DNA of 64,000 bases from Candidatus Accumulibacter necessarius. GTDB lineage: Bacteria > Pseudomonadota > Gammaproteobacteria > Burkholderiales > Rhodocyclaceae. Of the stretch, positions 46,226-55,267 are shown in pieces. The translations under genes were made by a program, and so were the position numbers. Position 1 is the first letter of the stretch. Every line of letters begins with the position of its first letter. Under the pieces are notes generated by a model. It had not been told where the DNA came from, ran no database searches, and worked only from the letters and a program-made list of their open reading frames with translations. The stretch is taken from NCBI GenBank assembly GCA_017302435.1, contig JAFLDL010000027.1:1-64000 (forward strand), read 5' to 3'.

Positions 46226-47806
46226 ATGTTTGCCGAAAGCAAGTCCATGAACCAAGCTGCCGCGAGCCCGACATTGTCTTCCACCAGCCCCGCCTGGCGC
46301 ATCGCCGTACCGACGCTGGCGCTGACCCTGCTGGTGATTCTGGTGCTTTTCCGCGAAACTGCGCTTGACATGGCGGCGATCTGGCGGCGCTCCGACACCT
46401 ATGCGCACGGGATGATCGTGCCACCGATCACGCTCTGGCTAATCTGGCGGGTGCGCTCAAGGATTGCCGTACTGGCGCCCAGAGGCAGCTTTCTCGCCGT
46501 CCTGCTATTGGCTGGCGCCGGCTTTGGTTGGTTGCTTGGCGAACTGGCCGCAGTCAATGCGCTTTCCCAGTTTGCGCTGACAGCGATGCTGATCTTCGCC
46601 GTGCCGGCGGTGCTTGGCTGGACGGTCGCGCGCCGCATCGCCTTCCCGCTGTTCTTTCTGCTCTTCGCCGTTCCTTTCGGTGACTTCACCCAGCCCAAAC
46701 TGATGGAATGGACTGCACACGCCACTGTGTTTGGCTTGCGCCTCACCGGAGTTCCGGTGTTCAGCGAAGGGCAGAACCTGGTGATTCCATCGGGCAGTTG
46801 GTCGGTTGTCGAGGCGTGTAGCGGGGTCCGCTATCTCATCGCCTCGGTCACCGTAGGAACGCTCTTTGCTTATCTTACTTATTCCTCCTTGAAGCGGCGA
46901 CTGCTGTTTGTTGGCGTTTCGATCATTGTGCCGATCATCGCCAATTGGTTGCGTGCTTACATGATCGTGATGCTCGGCCATCTGTCCGGCAACAGGCTGG
47001 CTGTCGGCGTCGACCATCTGATCTACGGTTGGGTATTCTTCGGCGTCGTGATCCTGGCCATGTTCTGGATTGGGGCGCGCTGGCGGGAGGACGAGCCGGA
47101 CGTGGTACCCACGTCGTTGTCGACGAGTGGGGTGACCGTTGGTGGCATGCCAGCCGTTGCCTCGGTGGTGGTCGCAGCCGTTGTCACCGTTCTGGTGGCG
47201 GCACTATGGCCGCTCGCGCAAAGGCAGATCGATCAACAAACGGCGCAGCCGGTCAGTCAGATTTCTCCCCTTGGGCCGATCGTCGGCTGGCATGAAACTC
47301 GCGAAGGCTTGTACGACTGGTCGCCAAGCTTCGAGAACTACGCGGCGAGTAAGCAAGTGATCCATCAAAAGGACGGGCAGCAGGCAGGACTTTTTGTGGC
47401 GTACTACCGCAATCAGGACCAGCAGCACAAGCTGGTCACTTCATCGAATGTTCTGGTGACCAGCGACGATCGCGTATGGTCGAGAATCGGCGGCGGCACG
47501 CGAGAAGTCTCCTTCAACCAGCAGCCAGTCAAGATTCGAACGACAAGTCTGCGGGGACCGGGCAGCACGCAGATGGTCGTCTGGCAGTGGTACTGGATTA
47601 ACGGGCGCTGGACCTCCAGCGATGTTCTGGCCAAGGCGTATACGGCATTTTCTCGGCTGACCGGCCGGGGGGACGATTCGGCAGTGATCATACTGTACGC
47701 GCGGCAGACCCAGCCTGGCGAAGCGGAGGCGATACTCGCTGCCTTTGCCGATGCGGCCGGCGAGGTGATCGAAACCGCGCTGCGGCAGACGGCTGATTCA
47801 AGGTGA
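46226..47806 (+). CDS. xrtA: Exosortase A (XrtA), with C-terminal EpsI domain
   Basis: The exosortase is the membrane transpeptidase that cleaves PEP-CTERM tails. The 526-residue protein has about eight membrane helices with catalytic C198 (VVEACSGVRYL), R243 (NWLRAYMIVM) and H264 (GVDHLIYGW). Residues about 330-525 are an EpsI domain (GWHETREGLYDWSPSFENY). Fusion of XrtA to EpsI is normal for the A subtype. ATG 46247 is an alternative start. Its product would act on substrates encoded elsewhere, as none is seen here. Confidence 0.95.
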   Translation: MFAESKSMNQAAASPTLSSTSPAWRIAVPTLALTLLVILVLFRETALDMAAIWRRSDTYAHGMIVPPITLWLIWRVRSRIAVLAPRGSFLAVLLLAGAGFGWLLGELAAVNALSQFALTAMLIFAVPAVLGWTVARRIAFPLFFLLFAVPFGDFTQPKLMEWTAHATVFGLRLTGVPVFSEGQNLVIPSGSWSVVEACSGVRYLIASVTVGTLFAYLTYSSLKRRLLFVGVSIIVPIIANWLRAYMIVMLGHLSGNRLAVGVDHLIYGWVFFGVVILAMFWIGARWREDEPDVVPTSLSTSGVTVGGMPAVASVVVAAVVTVLVAALWPLAQRQIDQQTAQPVSQISPLGPIVGWHETREGLYDWSPSFENYAASKQVIHQKDGQQAGLFVAYYRNQDQQHKLVTSSNVLVTSDDRVWSRIGGGTREVSFNQQPVKIRTTSLRGPGSTQMVVWQWYWINGRWTSSDVLAKAYTAFSRLTGRGDDSAVIILYARQTQPGEAEAILAAFADAAGEVIETALRQTADSR

Positions 47807-48990
47807 CGACGGTGCACGACCTGCGTCCGCTGGTTGCCCATGTGGTCTATCGATTCGACGTTGGCGGCCTCGAGAATGGCCTTGTCAATCTCATCAATTG
47901 CATGCCCTCGGATACGTATCGCCATGTTGTGATTTCCCTTACGGAAATCACCGATTTCCGGCGACGAATAGGACGTGACGACGTGCAATTCTTCGCGCTG
48001 AAGAAGGCGCCGGGACACACGGTCTGGCTCTATCCCCAGTTGTTTCGCCTGTTCAGGGAGTTGCGCCCGGTGATCGTGCACAGTCGCAATCTCGCTGCAT
48101 TGGAAGTGGTCGTTCCGGCCTGGGCGGCAGGTGTTCCGGTGCGCATCCACGGCGAGCATGGTCGTGATGTGGGCGATCTCGATGGCTCGAACAGGAAATA
48201 TCAGTGGCTGCGCCGCTGCTACCGGCCATTCGTGACGCATTACATAGCGCTGTCGCGCGATCTCGAGCAGTATTTGACTTCACGAGTTGGCATGCCGCCA
48301 GCCAGGGTGACGCAGATCTACAATGGGGTTGATACACGACGTTTCTATCCGGCCGAGACCCGTCAGCCGATTGCCGGCTGCCCATTTTCCGATCCGATGG
48401 GTTGCTTGATCGGTACTGTCGGGCGCATGCAGGTGGTCAAGAATCAGACGGCACTGGCAGAGGCTTTCATCCGGGTACTAAAGGCATTTCCCCAGTTGGA
48501 GAGCCGTCTGCGACTCGTGATGATCGGCAACGGGCCACTGCGTGCGCAAGCGCAGGCTTTGCTCGAGCAGGCAGGCGTGGCCGAATTGGCGTGGCTACCG
48601 GGCGAGCGTGACGATGTGCCCGAGATCCTGCGCGGACTGGATTGTTTCGTGCTCCCCTCGCTGGCTGAAGGCGTATCCAATACCATCCTGGAAGCGATGG
48701 CCAGTGCCTTGCCGGCGATAGCCACCGACGTCGGCGGCAATGGTGAATTGGTTGAGTCGGGTCGGACCGGCGAGCTGGTTGAGCCTGCCGATATCGATGC
48801 AATGGCTCAGAAGATCGCAGCCTACGCGATCGATCCCCGACGGGCGAGGGTAGCGGGAGCGGCCGGGAGGGCGGTCGTCGAGCGTCGCTTCAGCCTTGAA
48901 GCCATGACTCAGGGTTACCAGGATCTCTACGATCGACTGCTCAAGTCCCGGAGCCGAATGCCGGGTCGTAATGCATTGGTCCATCCGTAG
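47803..48990 (+). CDS. TIGR03088-type XrtA-system glycosyltransferase
   Basis: The 395-residue GT-B enzyme starts (GTG) inside the exosortase stop (GTGA) and has VVYRFDVGGLENGLVNLI and a C-terminal donor-site region PSLAEGVSNTILEAMASALPAI (core SLAEGVSNTILEAMA). This branch is specific to exosortase-A loci. Sugar and acceptor are unknown. Confidence 0.9.
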   Translation: MTTVHDLRPLVAHVVYRFDVGGLENGLVNLINCMPSDTYRHVVISLTEITDFRRRIGRDDVQFFALKKAPGHTVWLYPQLFRLFRELRPVIVHSRNLAALEVVVPAWAAGVPVRIHGEHGRDVGDLDGSNRKYQWLRRCYRPFVTHYIALSRDLEQYLTSRVGMPPARVTQIYNGVDTRRFYPAETRQPIAGCPFSDPMGCLIGTVGRMQVVKNQTALAEAFIRVLKAFPQLESRLRLVMIGNGPLRAQAQALLEQAGVAELAWLPGERDDVPEILRGLDCFVLPSLAEGVSNTILEAMASALPAIATDVGGNGELVESGRTGELVEPADIDAMAQKIAAYAIDPRRARVAGAAGRAVVERRFSLEAMTQGYQDLYDRLLKSRSRMPGRNALVHP

Positions 48991-49029
48991 GCCAACGCGC
49001 GACTTGAAGAAGGGAACAAAGACAGATTT

Positions 49030-50970
49030 ATGTGCGGCATTACCGGAATATTTGATACTCGTGGCCGACGTGACATTGATCGCTCCGTGCTTACCCGGAT
49101 GAACGAGTCGCAGCACCACCGTGGCCCCGATGAAGGGGGCATGCACTTGGAACCGGGCGTCGGCCTGGGTCATCGGCGGCTCTCGATCATTGACCTGTCC
49201 ACTGGCCAGCAACCACTCTACAACGAGGATCAGAGCGTTTGCGTGGTGTTCAACGGCGAGATCTACAACTACCAGGAACTCATTCCCGAGTTGCTGGCGC
49301 TTGGCCACGTCTTCCACACGCGCAGCGACACCGAGGTGATCGTGCACGCTTGGGAGGCGTGGGGCGAGGAGTGTGTTCGCCGTTTTCGCGGCATGTTCGC
49401 CTTCGCTTTATGGGATCGAAACCGCGAAACTCTTTTTCTGGCGCGCGACCGGTTGGCTGTCAAACCGCTCTACTACGCGCAGCTGCCCGATGGGCACTTT
49501 ATCTTCGGCTCCGAGCTCAAGTCACTGCTGGCGCATGGCGTACTGGCACGAGACATCGATCCGCTCGCAGTTGAGGAATACTTCGCGCTCGGCTACGTGG
49601 CCGAGCCGAGGACGATCTTCCGTCAGGCCAGAAAGCTGCCGCCAGCCCACACCCTGATGCTGCGTCGCGGGCTGCCGGTACCTGAGCCGCGGGAGTACTG
49701 GGACGTACGTTTCAGTCTCGACAGCCGCTGTTCGCTGACCGAAGCCTGCGCGCAGCTGGACGAGAAGCTCGGCGAGTCGATTCGCCTGCGGATGATCTCG
49801 GAAGTGCCGCTCGGCGCGTTTCTCTCCGGCGGCGTCGATTCCAGTGCCGTCGTCGCCCTGATGGCTTCTCAGTCGGCAGAGCCAGTCAACACCTGTTCGA
49901 TTGCCTTTGATGACCCCGCATTCAACGAAGCCGCATTCGCCCAGACGGTTGCTGACCGCTATCGAACCAACCATCACTGCGACCTGGTCGCCAGCGACGA
50001 CTTCGACCTAATCGACACGCTGGCTAGGCTATATGACGAACCCTACGCTGACAGCTCAGCGATTCCGACCTACCGGGTCTGTCAACTGGCACGAAAACAT
50101 GTGACGGTGGCCCTCTCGGGCGATGGCGGTGACGAGACTTTTGGGGGTTATCGCCGTTATCGCCTGCACCTGATGGAAGAACGACTGCGTTCCGCTCTGC
50201 CGCATGGTATTCGCCAGCCGCTGTTTGGCCTGCTCGGCCGCGTTTTCCCCAAGGCGGACTGGGCGCCGCGCATGTTCCGCGCCAAGACGACGTTTGAAGG
50301 CATGGGGCGAACCTCCGTCGAGGCCTATTTCCATTCCGTCTCGATCCTGCGTGGCCCAATGCGAACCAAACTCTTTACTGATCGTTTCCGGAGTGAGATC
50401 GACGGCTACAGTGCGCAGGAAGTCTTTCGGTCTCATGCCGAGCGAGCCGGCACCGACGATCCTTTGGCTTTGATTCAGTACCTTGACCTCAAGACCTACT
50501 TGGTGGGCGACATCAATACCAAGGTTGACCGCGCCAGCATGGCACACTCGCTCGAGGTGCGTGAGCCGCTGATGGATCACGAACTGGTCGAATGGATGGC
50601 GACACTGCCCTCATCGCTAAAGGTGCGTGGCCAGGAAGGCAAGTTCCTCCTGAAAGAGGCGATGAAGCCGCGCCTGCCGGAGGATATCCTCTTTCGCCCG
50701 AAGATGGGTTTCGCCGTGCCGCTCGCCCGCTGGTTCCGTGGCCCGCTCAGGGAACGTGTTCGGCAGGCGGTGCTTGGCCCCCGCCTGGCGGCGACCGGCT
50801 GGTTCAATCAGGATTACCTGCGCCATCTCGTCGATGCCCACCAGTCGGGAGCGAGCGATTACAGCTCACCCTTGTGGACGCTGGTGATGTATGAAGCCTT
50901 TCTGCGCAACGTGCTCGACGCGCCGCCAGACCAAGCCGCCATTGCCACAGCTCTTGAGTTGTCGCGATGA
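49030..50970 (+). CDS. XrtA/PEP-CTERM-system amidotransferase (asparagine-synthase-like)
   Basis: The 646-residue protein has an N-terminal class-II glutaminase (nucleophile C2 in MCGITGIFD; HHRGPDEGG; VVFNGEIYNYQELI) and an ATP-pyrophosphatase synthase domain (SGGVDSSAVVAL). It should amidate a carboxyl group on a sugar or peptide rather than make free asparagine; that substrate is an inference from the locus. It starts 39 bases after the glycosyltransferase. Confidence 0.93.
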   Translation: MCGITGIFDTRGRRDIDRSVLTRMNESQHHRGPDEGGMHLEPGVGLGHRRLSIIDLSTGQQPLYNEDQSVCVVFNGEIYNYQELIPELLALGHVFHTRSDTEVIVHAWEAWGEECVRRFRGMFAFALWDRNRETLFLARDRLAVKPLYYAQLPDGHFIFGSELKSLLAHGVLARDIDPLAVEEYFALGYVAEPRTIFRQARKLPPAHTLMLRRGLPVPEPREYWDVRFSLDSRCSLTEACAQLDEKLGESIRLRMISEVPLGAFLSGGVDSSAVVALMASQSAEPVNTCSIAFDDPAFNEAAFAQTVADRYRTNHHCDLVASDDFDLIDTLARLYDEPYADSSAIPTYRVCQLARKHVTVALSGDGGDETFGGYRRYRLHLMEERLRSALPHGIRQPLFGLLGRVFPKADWAPRMFRAKTTFEGMGRTSVEAYFHSVSILRGPMRTKLFTDRFRSEIDGYSAQEVFRSHAERAGTDDPLALIQYLDLKTYLVGDINTKVDRASMAHSLEVREPLMDHELVEWMATLPSSLKVRGQEGKFLLKEAMKPRLPEDILFRPKMGFAVPLARWFRGPLRERVRQAVLGPRLAATGWFNQDYLRHLVDAHQSGASDYSSPLWTLVMYEAFLRNVLDAPPDQAAIATALELSR

Positions 50971-50986
50971 TCTCGCGTAGCTTCAT

Positions 50987-52180
50987 ATGAGCAATCTCCT
51001 ATATCTGGTACACCGCCTGCCGTATCCGCCGAATAAAGGCGACAAGGTTCGCTCGTATCATCTGCTCAAGCATCTGGCTGCCAGGCATCGTGTGTTCCTC
51101 GGGACCTTTATTGACGACCCTCAGGATGCTGCTTATGTCGAGACCGTGCGTCGGTATTGCGTAGACCTGCACGTCGCCCAACTCACTCCCCACCTTGCCC
51201 GGCTTGCCAGCCTGAGCGGTCTGCTTGGCAAGCAGCCGCTGAGTCTTCCCTACTATCGCAATGCGGGTCTGCATGCCTGGGTTGATCGTACGCTGCGAGA
51301 ACAGCGGATTGACGCGGCCGTGGTTTTTTCCTCGGTCATGGCGCAGTTCATCCAGGATGTTCCGCAGCTCCGCAAGCTGGTCGATTTTGTCGATGTTGAC
51401 TCGCTTAAATGGACCCAATATGCAGCCAATCACCGCTGGCCGATGTCCTGGCTCTATCGGCGGGAGGGAAGGTCTCTACTGGCCTTTGAACGCTCATTGG
51501 CAATCCAGGCGGATCGCTCCTTTTTCGTCACTCAAGGAGAGGTCGACCGGTTTTGTAGTCTCGCACCCGAGTGCGCTGACAAAGTTGAAGCCATGTGTAA
51601 CGGCGTCGACGCGGACTATTTTTCGCCCCAACACAAGTTTCCGTCACCGTTTGCTTCGCAGGAACTCCCACTCGTGTTTACCGGTGCCATGGACTATTGG
51701 CCGAACATTGATGCAGTGACCTGGTTCGCGGCAGAAATGCTCCCTCGCTTGCAGCAGAGCTGGGCCAGAGCGAGGTTCTACATTGTTGGACGCAGCCCAA
51801 CGTCCGCGGTGCAGGCGTTGGTGGGAGAGCACATTGTTGTCACAGGAACGGTCCCCGATGTGCGTCCGTACCTGCGGCATGCCGCGGCTGTCGTCGCACC
51901 GCTACGGCTGGCGCGTGGCGTGCAGAACAAGATCCTCGAAGCCATGGCCATGGGTTTGCCGGTTGTAGCATCCCAGGAGTGCGCGACCGCCATCGATGCC
52001 ATCCCTGAGCGTGATTTGCTGACTGCCGGCACTATTTCACAGTTTGTAGACCAGGTTGAATCCATACTTCGGGAACCCGGGCGCGCTGCCGCCATTGGAT
52101 CTGCGGCGCGAAGGCAGGTATCGGCGCGCTACAGTTGGAACGCCCATCTCTCATGCATCGATCGCTATCTTGACCAGTGA
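50987..52180 (+). CDS. TIGR03087-type XrtA-system glycosyltransferase
   Basis: The 397-residue GT-B enzyme begins LLYLVHRLPYPPNKGDKVRSYHLLKHLA (core RLPYPPNKGDKVRSYHLL), the signature of this XrtA-linked group, and has the C-terminal APLRLARGVQNKILEAMAMGLPVV donor-site region (core VQNKILEAMAMGLPVV). It is separated from the amidotransferase by 16 bases. Confidence 0.9.
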   Translation: MSNLLYLVHRLPYPPNKGDKVRSYHLLKHLAARHRVFLGTFIDDPQDAAYVETVRRYCVDLHVAQLTPHLARLASLSGLLGKQPLSLPYYRNAGLHAWVDRTLREQRIDAAVVFSSVMAQFIQDVPQLRKLVDFVDVDSLKWTQYAANHRWPMSWLYRREGRSLLAFERSLAIQADRSFFVTQGEVDRFCSLAPECADKVEAMCNGVDADYFSPQHKFPSPFASQELPLVFTGAMDYWPNIDAVTWFAAEMLPRLQQSWARARFYIVGRSPTSAVQALVGEHIVVTGTVPDVRPYLRHAAAVVAPLRLARGVQNKILEAMAMGLPVVASQECATAIDAIPERDLLTAGTISQFVDQVESILREPGRAAAIGSAARRQVSARYSWNAHLSCIDRYLDQ

Positions 52181-52259
52181 CATACCTTACCTTGCCACGA
52201 ACATATCGAAACGCTCCCGGGTGGTCGGGATATTGGGGCCGGATTATGGGCGGTAGTCG

Positions 52260-53483
52260 ATGAGTCTGCGCGTTCTGCACATCCTCGACCACTCGATCCC
52301 GCTGCACAGTGGCTATACTTTCCGCACGCTTTCCATCCTGCGTGAGCAGCGCAAACTGGGGTGGCAGACCTTTCACCTCACCACGCCCAAGCACATTGAT
52401 TGCCAATTGAGTGAGGAAGACGTGGATGGCTGGCATTTCTACCGCACCCCCGTCGCCAAAGCGCCCGCTGTACGCCGGCCCGGCCTTGATGAACTGGAAT
52501 TCATGCGTCAAGTGGAAAAGCGCCTGATGGAAGTGGCCAAGACCGTCAAGCCCGACATCCTTCATGCCCACTCACCAGTGCTCAATGCCCTTCCGGCACT
52601 GCGCGTGGGCAAGCGCCTTGGCTTGCCGATGGTCTACGAGGTGCGGGCCTTCTGGGAAGATGCGGCGGTAGACCATGGCACCGCGACAGAGAGCAGCCTT
52701 CGCTATCGCCTCAGTCGTCGCATGGAAACCTATGCCCTCAAGCGCGCCGATCATGTGTTCACGATCTGTGACGGCCTGCGGAATGACATCCTGGCGCGGG
52801 GCGTTTCCGCTCGGAAAGTGACCGTGATTCCCAATGCGGTGGATATCGAGGCCTTCTCCGTGGGTGGCGAGCCTGATGGCGCACTCAGGGCCCAGTTGGG
52901 TCTGCAAACCGCCACCGTCGTCGGCTTCATCGGCTCCTTTTACGCCTACGAAGGCCTCGATCTTCTTATCGACGCCTTGCCTCGGATTCTCACGGCACGT
53001 CCTGAAGTCCGCGTGTTGTTGGTTGGTGGTGGTCCCCAGGAGCAGGCCCTCAAGGAGCAGTCTGTCCGACTCGGATTGTCTGACAAGGTGGTTTTTACCG
53101 GCCGCGTACCCCATGCCGAAATCCAGCGCTACTATGATCTGGTTGATGTCTTGGCCTACCCCCGCCATTCTATGCGCCTTACCGAGCTGGTGACACCCCT
53201 GAAGCCGCTCGAGGCGATGGCACAAGGGCGTCTGCTGGTGGCTTCAGACGTTGGCGGACACAAGGAGTTGATCCGCCATCACGAGACAGGAATGCTCTTC
53301 AAAGCGGGTGATCCGGTGGCGCTGGCAGATACAGTGCTTCAGCTCGTGTGCCAAAGCAGCCGCTGGCCGGACTTGCGGGCTACCGGCAGGCGCTTTGTCG
53401 AACAAGAGCGCACTTGGCAACGGAGCGTTGCCAACTACCAAGCGCCATTTGCGCGCCTCTGTCAGGTCAAGCCAACAGCATGA
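52260..53483 (+). CDS. TIGR04063-type XrtA-system glycosyltransferase
   Basis: The 407-residue GT-B enzyme begins LRVLHILDHSIPLHSGYTFRT and has VYEVRAFWEDAAV and a donor-site segment ELVTPLKPLEAMAQGRLLV, which match this locus-specific family. It ends in ATGA with a short downstream frame. The three locus-specific glycosyltransferases (this one and those at 47803 and 50987) probably build one repeat unit in order. Confidence 0.9.
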   Translation: MSLRVLHILDHSIPLHSGYTFRTLSILREQRKLGWQTFHLTTPKHIDCQLSEEDVDGWHFYRTPVAKAPAVRRPGLDELEFMRQVEKRLMEVAKTVKPDILHAHSPVLNALPALRVGKRLGLPMVYEVRAFWEDAAVDHGTATESSLRYRLSRRMETYALKRADHVFTICDGLRNDILARGVSARKVTVIPNAVDIEAFSVGGEPDGALRAQLGLQTATVVGFIGSFYAYEGLDLLIDALPRILTARPEVRVLLVGGGPQEQALKEQSVRLGLSDKVVFTGRVPHAEIQRYYDLVDVLAYPRHSMRLTELVTPLKPLEAMAQGRLLVASDVGGHKELIRHHETGMLFKAGDPVALADTVLQLVCQSSRWPDLRATGRRFVEQERTWQRSVANYQAPFARLCQVKPTA

Positions 53484-53656
53484 ACGCTCCCAATCGCCTG
53501 ACCCACCTGCACGGGGCCGCGCCCGAACAATATCGGCCGACTCGTCCGCCCTATCGCCTCGGGCTTCCGCTGTCGCCGCTAGGAACCAGCGGAGCGAACG
53601 CGTCGAGCAGCTGCGCGGCCACTTTCACAGCCTCGTCCCGGGGTAGCCGGAGTTGA
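53480..53656 (+). CDS. Uncertain 58-residue frame coupled to the glycosyltransferase stop
   Basis: The ATG at 53480 overlaps the preceding TGA (ATGA), so translation could continue. The product, MNAPNRLTHLHGAAPEQYRP and onward, is Ser/Ala/Arg-rich and resembles no family I know. It may be a spacer, or the start of a gene that has been lost. Seven bases separate it from the CapK-like gene. Confidence 0.25.
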   Translation: MNAPNRLTHLHGAAPEQYRPTRPPYRLGLPLSPLGTSGANASSSCAATFTASSRGSRS

Positions 53657-53662
53657 GACAAC

Positions 53663-55018
53663 ATGGCTAGTCTGTACACAACGCTCGCTGCTGGTCTGAT
53701 CTTTCCTCTCCACGAGCGCTTGAAACACCATGACACGGTCGCCGTGCGTAAGCACATGGAGGACGCCCAATGGTGGTCACCGGAACGTCTGGAAGCCTTC
53801 CAGTTGCAGCGATTGCGCGCGCTGCTGACAAATGCTCAACAGCATGTCCCCTACTACCGCGAACTGTTCGCAAAGCTGGGGTGCAAAGCAGAGGACATCC
53901 GTTCTTTGGGCGATCTGAAATGCCTGCCTTTCCTGACGAAGCCAATCATCCGCCAGAACCTGGAACAGCTCAAGTCCGGGCAGGCGCAAGGGCTTGCTCG
54001 CTTCAATACCGGCGGGTCTTCAGGCGAACCTCTAATTTTTTTCATCGGCAGGGAGCGCGTCAGTCACGACGTCGCGGCCAAGTGGCGGGCCACCCGCTGG
54101 TGGGGCGTGGACATCGGCGACCCGGAAATCGTCGTCTGGGGCAGCCCAGTCGAACTGACCGCCCAGGATCGCATCCGCCAGATGCGCGACCGGCTGCTTC
54201 GCAGTCAGCTCTTGCCAGCATTCGAGATGAGCGAGGCCAATCTAGATGGGTTCGTGGCGACCATTCGCCGCACCCGTCCGACGATGCTTTTCGGTTACCC
54301 TTCGTCGCTCTCCCTGATCGCCCGCCATGCCGAAAAGCGTGGTCAATCGATGGACGGCCTGGGTATCAAGGTCGCCTTTGTGACGGCCGAGCGGCTCTAC
54401 GACCATCAGCGCGACGATATCGCGCGCATCTTTGGTTGTCAGGTCGCCAATGGCTATGGCGGGCGGGATGCCGGTTTCATCGCCCACCAGTGCCCACAGG
54501 GTGGGATGCACATCACAGCCGAAGACATCATCGTCGAAATTGTCGATCGGGATGGTAATGCACTGCCCCGCGGGGCTGTGGGCGAGGTAGTGGTGACACA
54601 CATGGCCACCGGCGACTTCCCCTTCGTCCGCTACCGCACCGGTGACGTCGCGATTCTTTCGGATAAGACATGTGCCTGTGGGCGTGGCCTGCCCATGCTG
54701 GAAGAAATCCAGGGCCGAACAACCGATTTTGTGGTGGCTGCCGACGGCACCATCATGCATGGCTTGGCTGTTGTTTATCCAATTCGTGATATCCCGGGGA
54801 TAGAGGCTTTCAAGGTGGTGCAAGAAACGCGGGAGCACGTGTCTGTCCAGATCGTTCCGGGGGAAGGTTGCGGTGCGGAAGTCGAGGTGGCGATCGCCAA
54901 AGGTATCAAGGCTCGCCTGGGGCAGAGCGTAACCGTCGCGGTCGAGAGAGTGGGGGAAATACCTCGGGAACAGTCGGGCAAGTACCGTTACATCGTAAGC
55001 CATGTCATGCTCACTTGA
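53663..55018 (+). CDS. CapK/phenylacetate-CoA-ligase-like adenylate-forming enzyme
   Basis: The 451-residue protein has the ANL-type fold of PaaK/CapK: ARFNTGGSSGEPLIFFIG (the phosphate loop TGGSSGEP), YPSSLSLIARHAE, ANGYGGRDAGFIAHQ and FPFVRYRTGDVAIL. CapK-like proteins are common in capsule and matrix loci, where the carboxylic substrate is often unknown. It could activate an acyl group or an amino acid for attachment to the polymer. Confidence 0.88.
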   Translation: MASLYTTLAAGLIFPLHERLKHHDTVAVRKHMEDAQWWSPERLEAFQLQRLRALLTNAQQHVPYYRELFAKLGCKAEDIRSLGDLKCLPFLTKPIIRQNLEQLKSGQAQGLARFNTGGSSGEPLIFFIGRERVSHDVAAKWRATRWWGVDIGDPEIVVWGSPVELTAQDRIRQMRDRLLRSQLLPAFEMSEANLDGFVATIRRTRPTMLFGYPSSLSLIARHAEKRGQSMDGLGIKVAFVTAERLYDHQRDDIARIFGCQVANGYGGRDAGFIAHQCPQGGMHITAEDIIVEIVDRDGNALPRGAVGEVVVTHMATGDFPFVRYRTGDVAILSDKTCACGRGLPMLEEIQGRTTDFVVAADGTIMHGLAVVYPIRDIPGIEAFKVVQETREHVSVQIVPGEGCGAEVEVAIAKGIKARLGQSVTVAVERVGEIPREQSGKYRYIVSHVMLT

Positions 55019-55027
55019 GAGAGGACA

Positions 55028-55267
55028 ATGCAGATGCTTGGAAGCTGGCTGGCGGCGGTCTCAGGAAATCTAGTTCGCGGCTTGATGACGAGAATGCGTC
55101 AAGATGACATTGGGTTGCTTGTGGCCTTCGGCGGTTTCGTGGGTTCTTGTGCTCCTGCCAGATCTGCGACAACGCCGGCCTCGAATCAGACACCGAGACC
55201 CACCGGTACCGAAGCCCGGTTTACGGCCAGAGGCCTTTGGTTCGTTCGTGAGGTCACCAATGCGTGA
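55028..55267 (+). CDS. Uncertain 79-residue frame with strong ribosome site
   Basis: GAGAGGA lies four bases before the ATG at 55028, nine bases after the CapK-like stop, and the frame ends at 55267 inside the next gene's start. The sequence MQMLGSWLAAVSGNLVRGLM is amphipathic, and the rest is low-complexity. No family recognised; it may be a leader peptide, a remnant, or chance. Confidence 0.3.
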   Translation: MQMLGSWLAAVSGNLVRGLMTRMRQDDIGLLVAFGGFVGSCAPARSATTPASNQTPRPTGTEARFTARGLWFVREVTNA

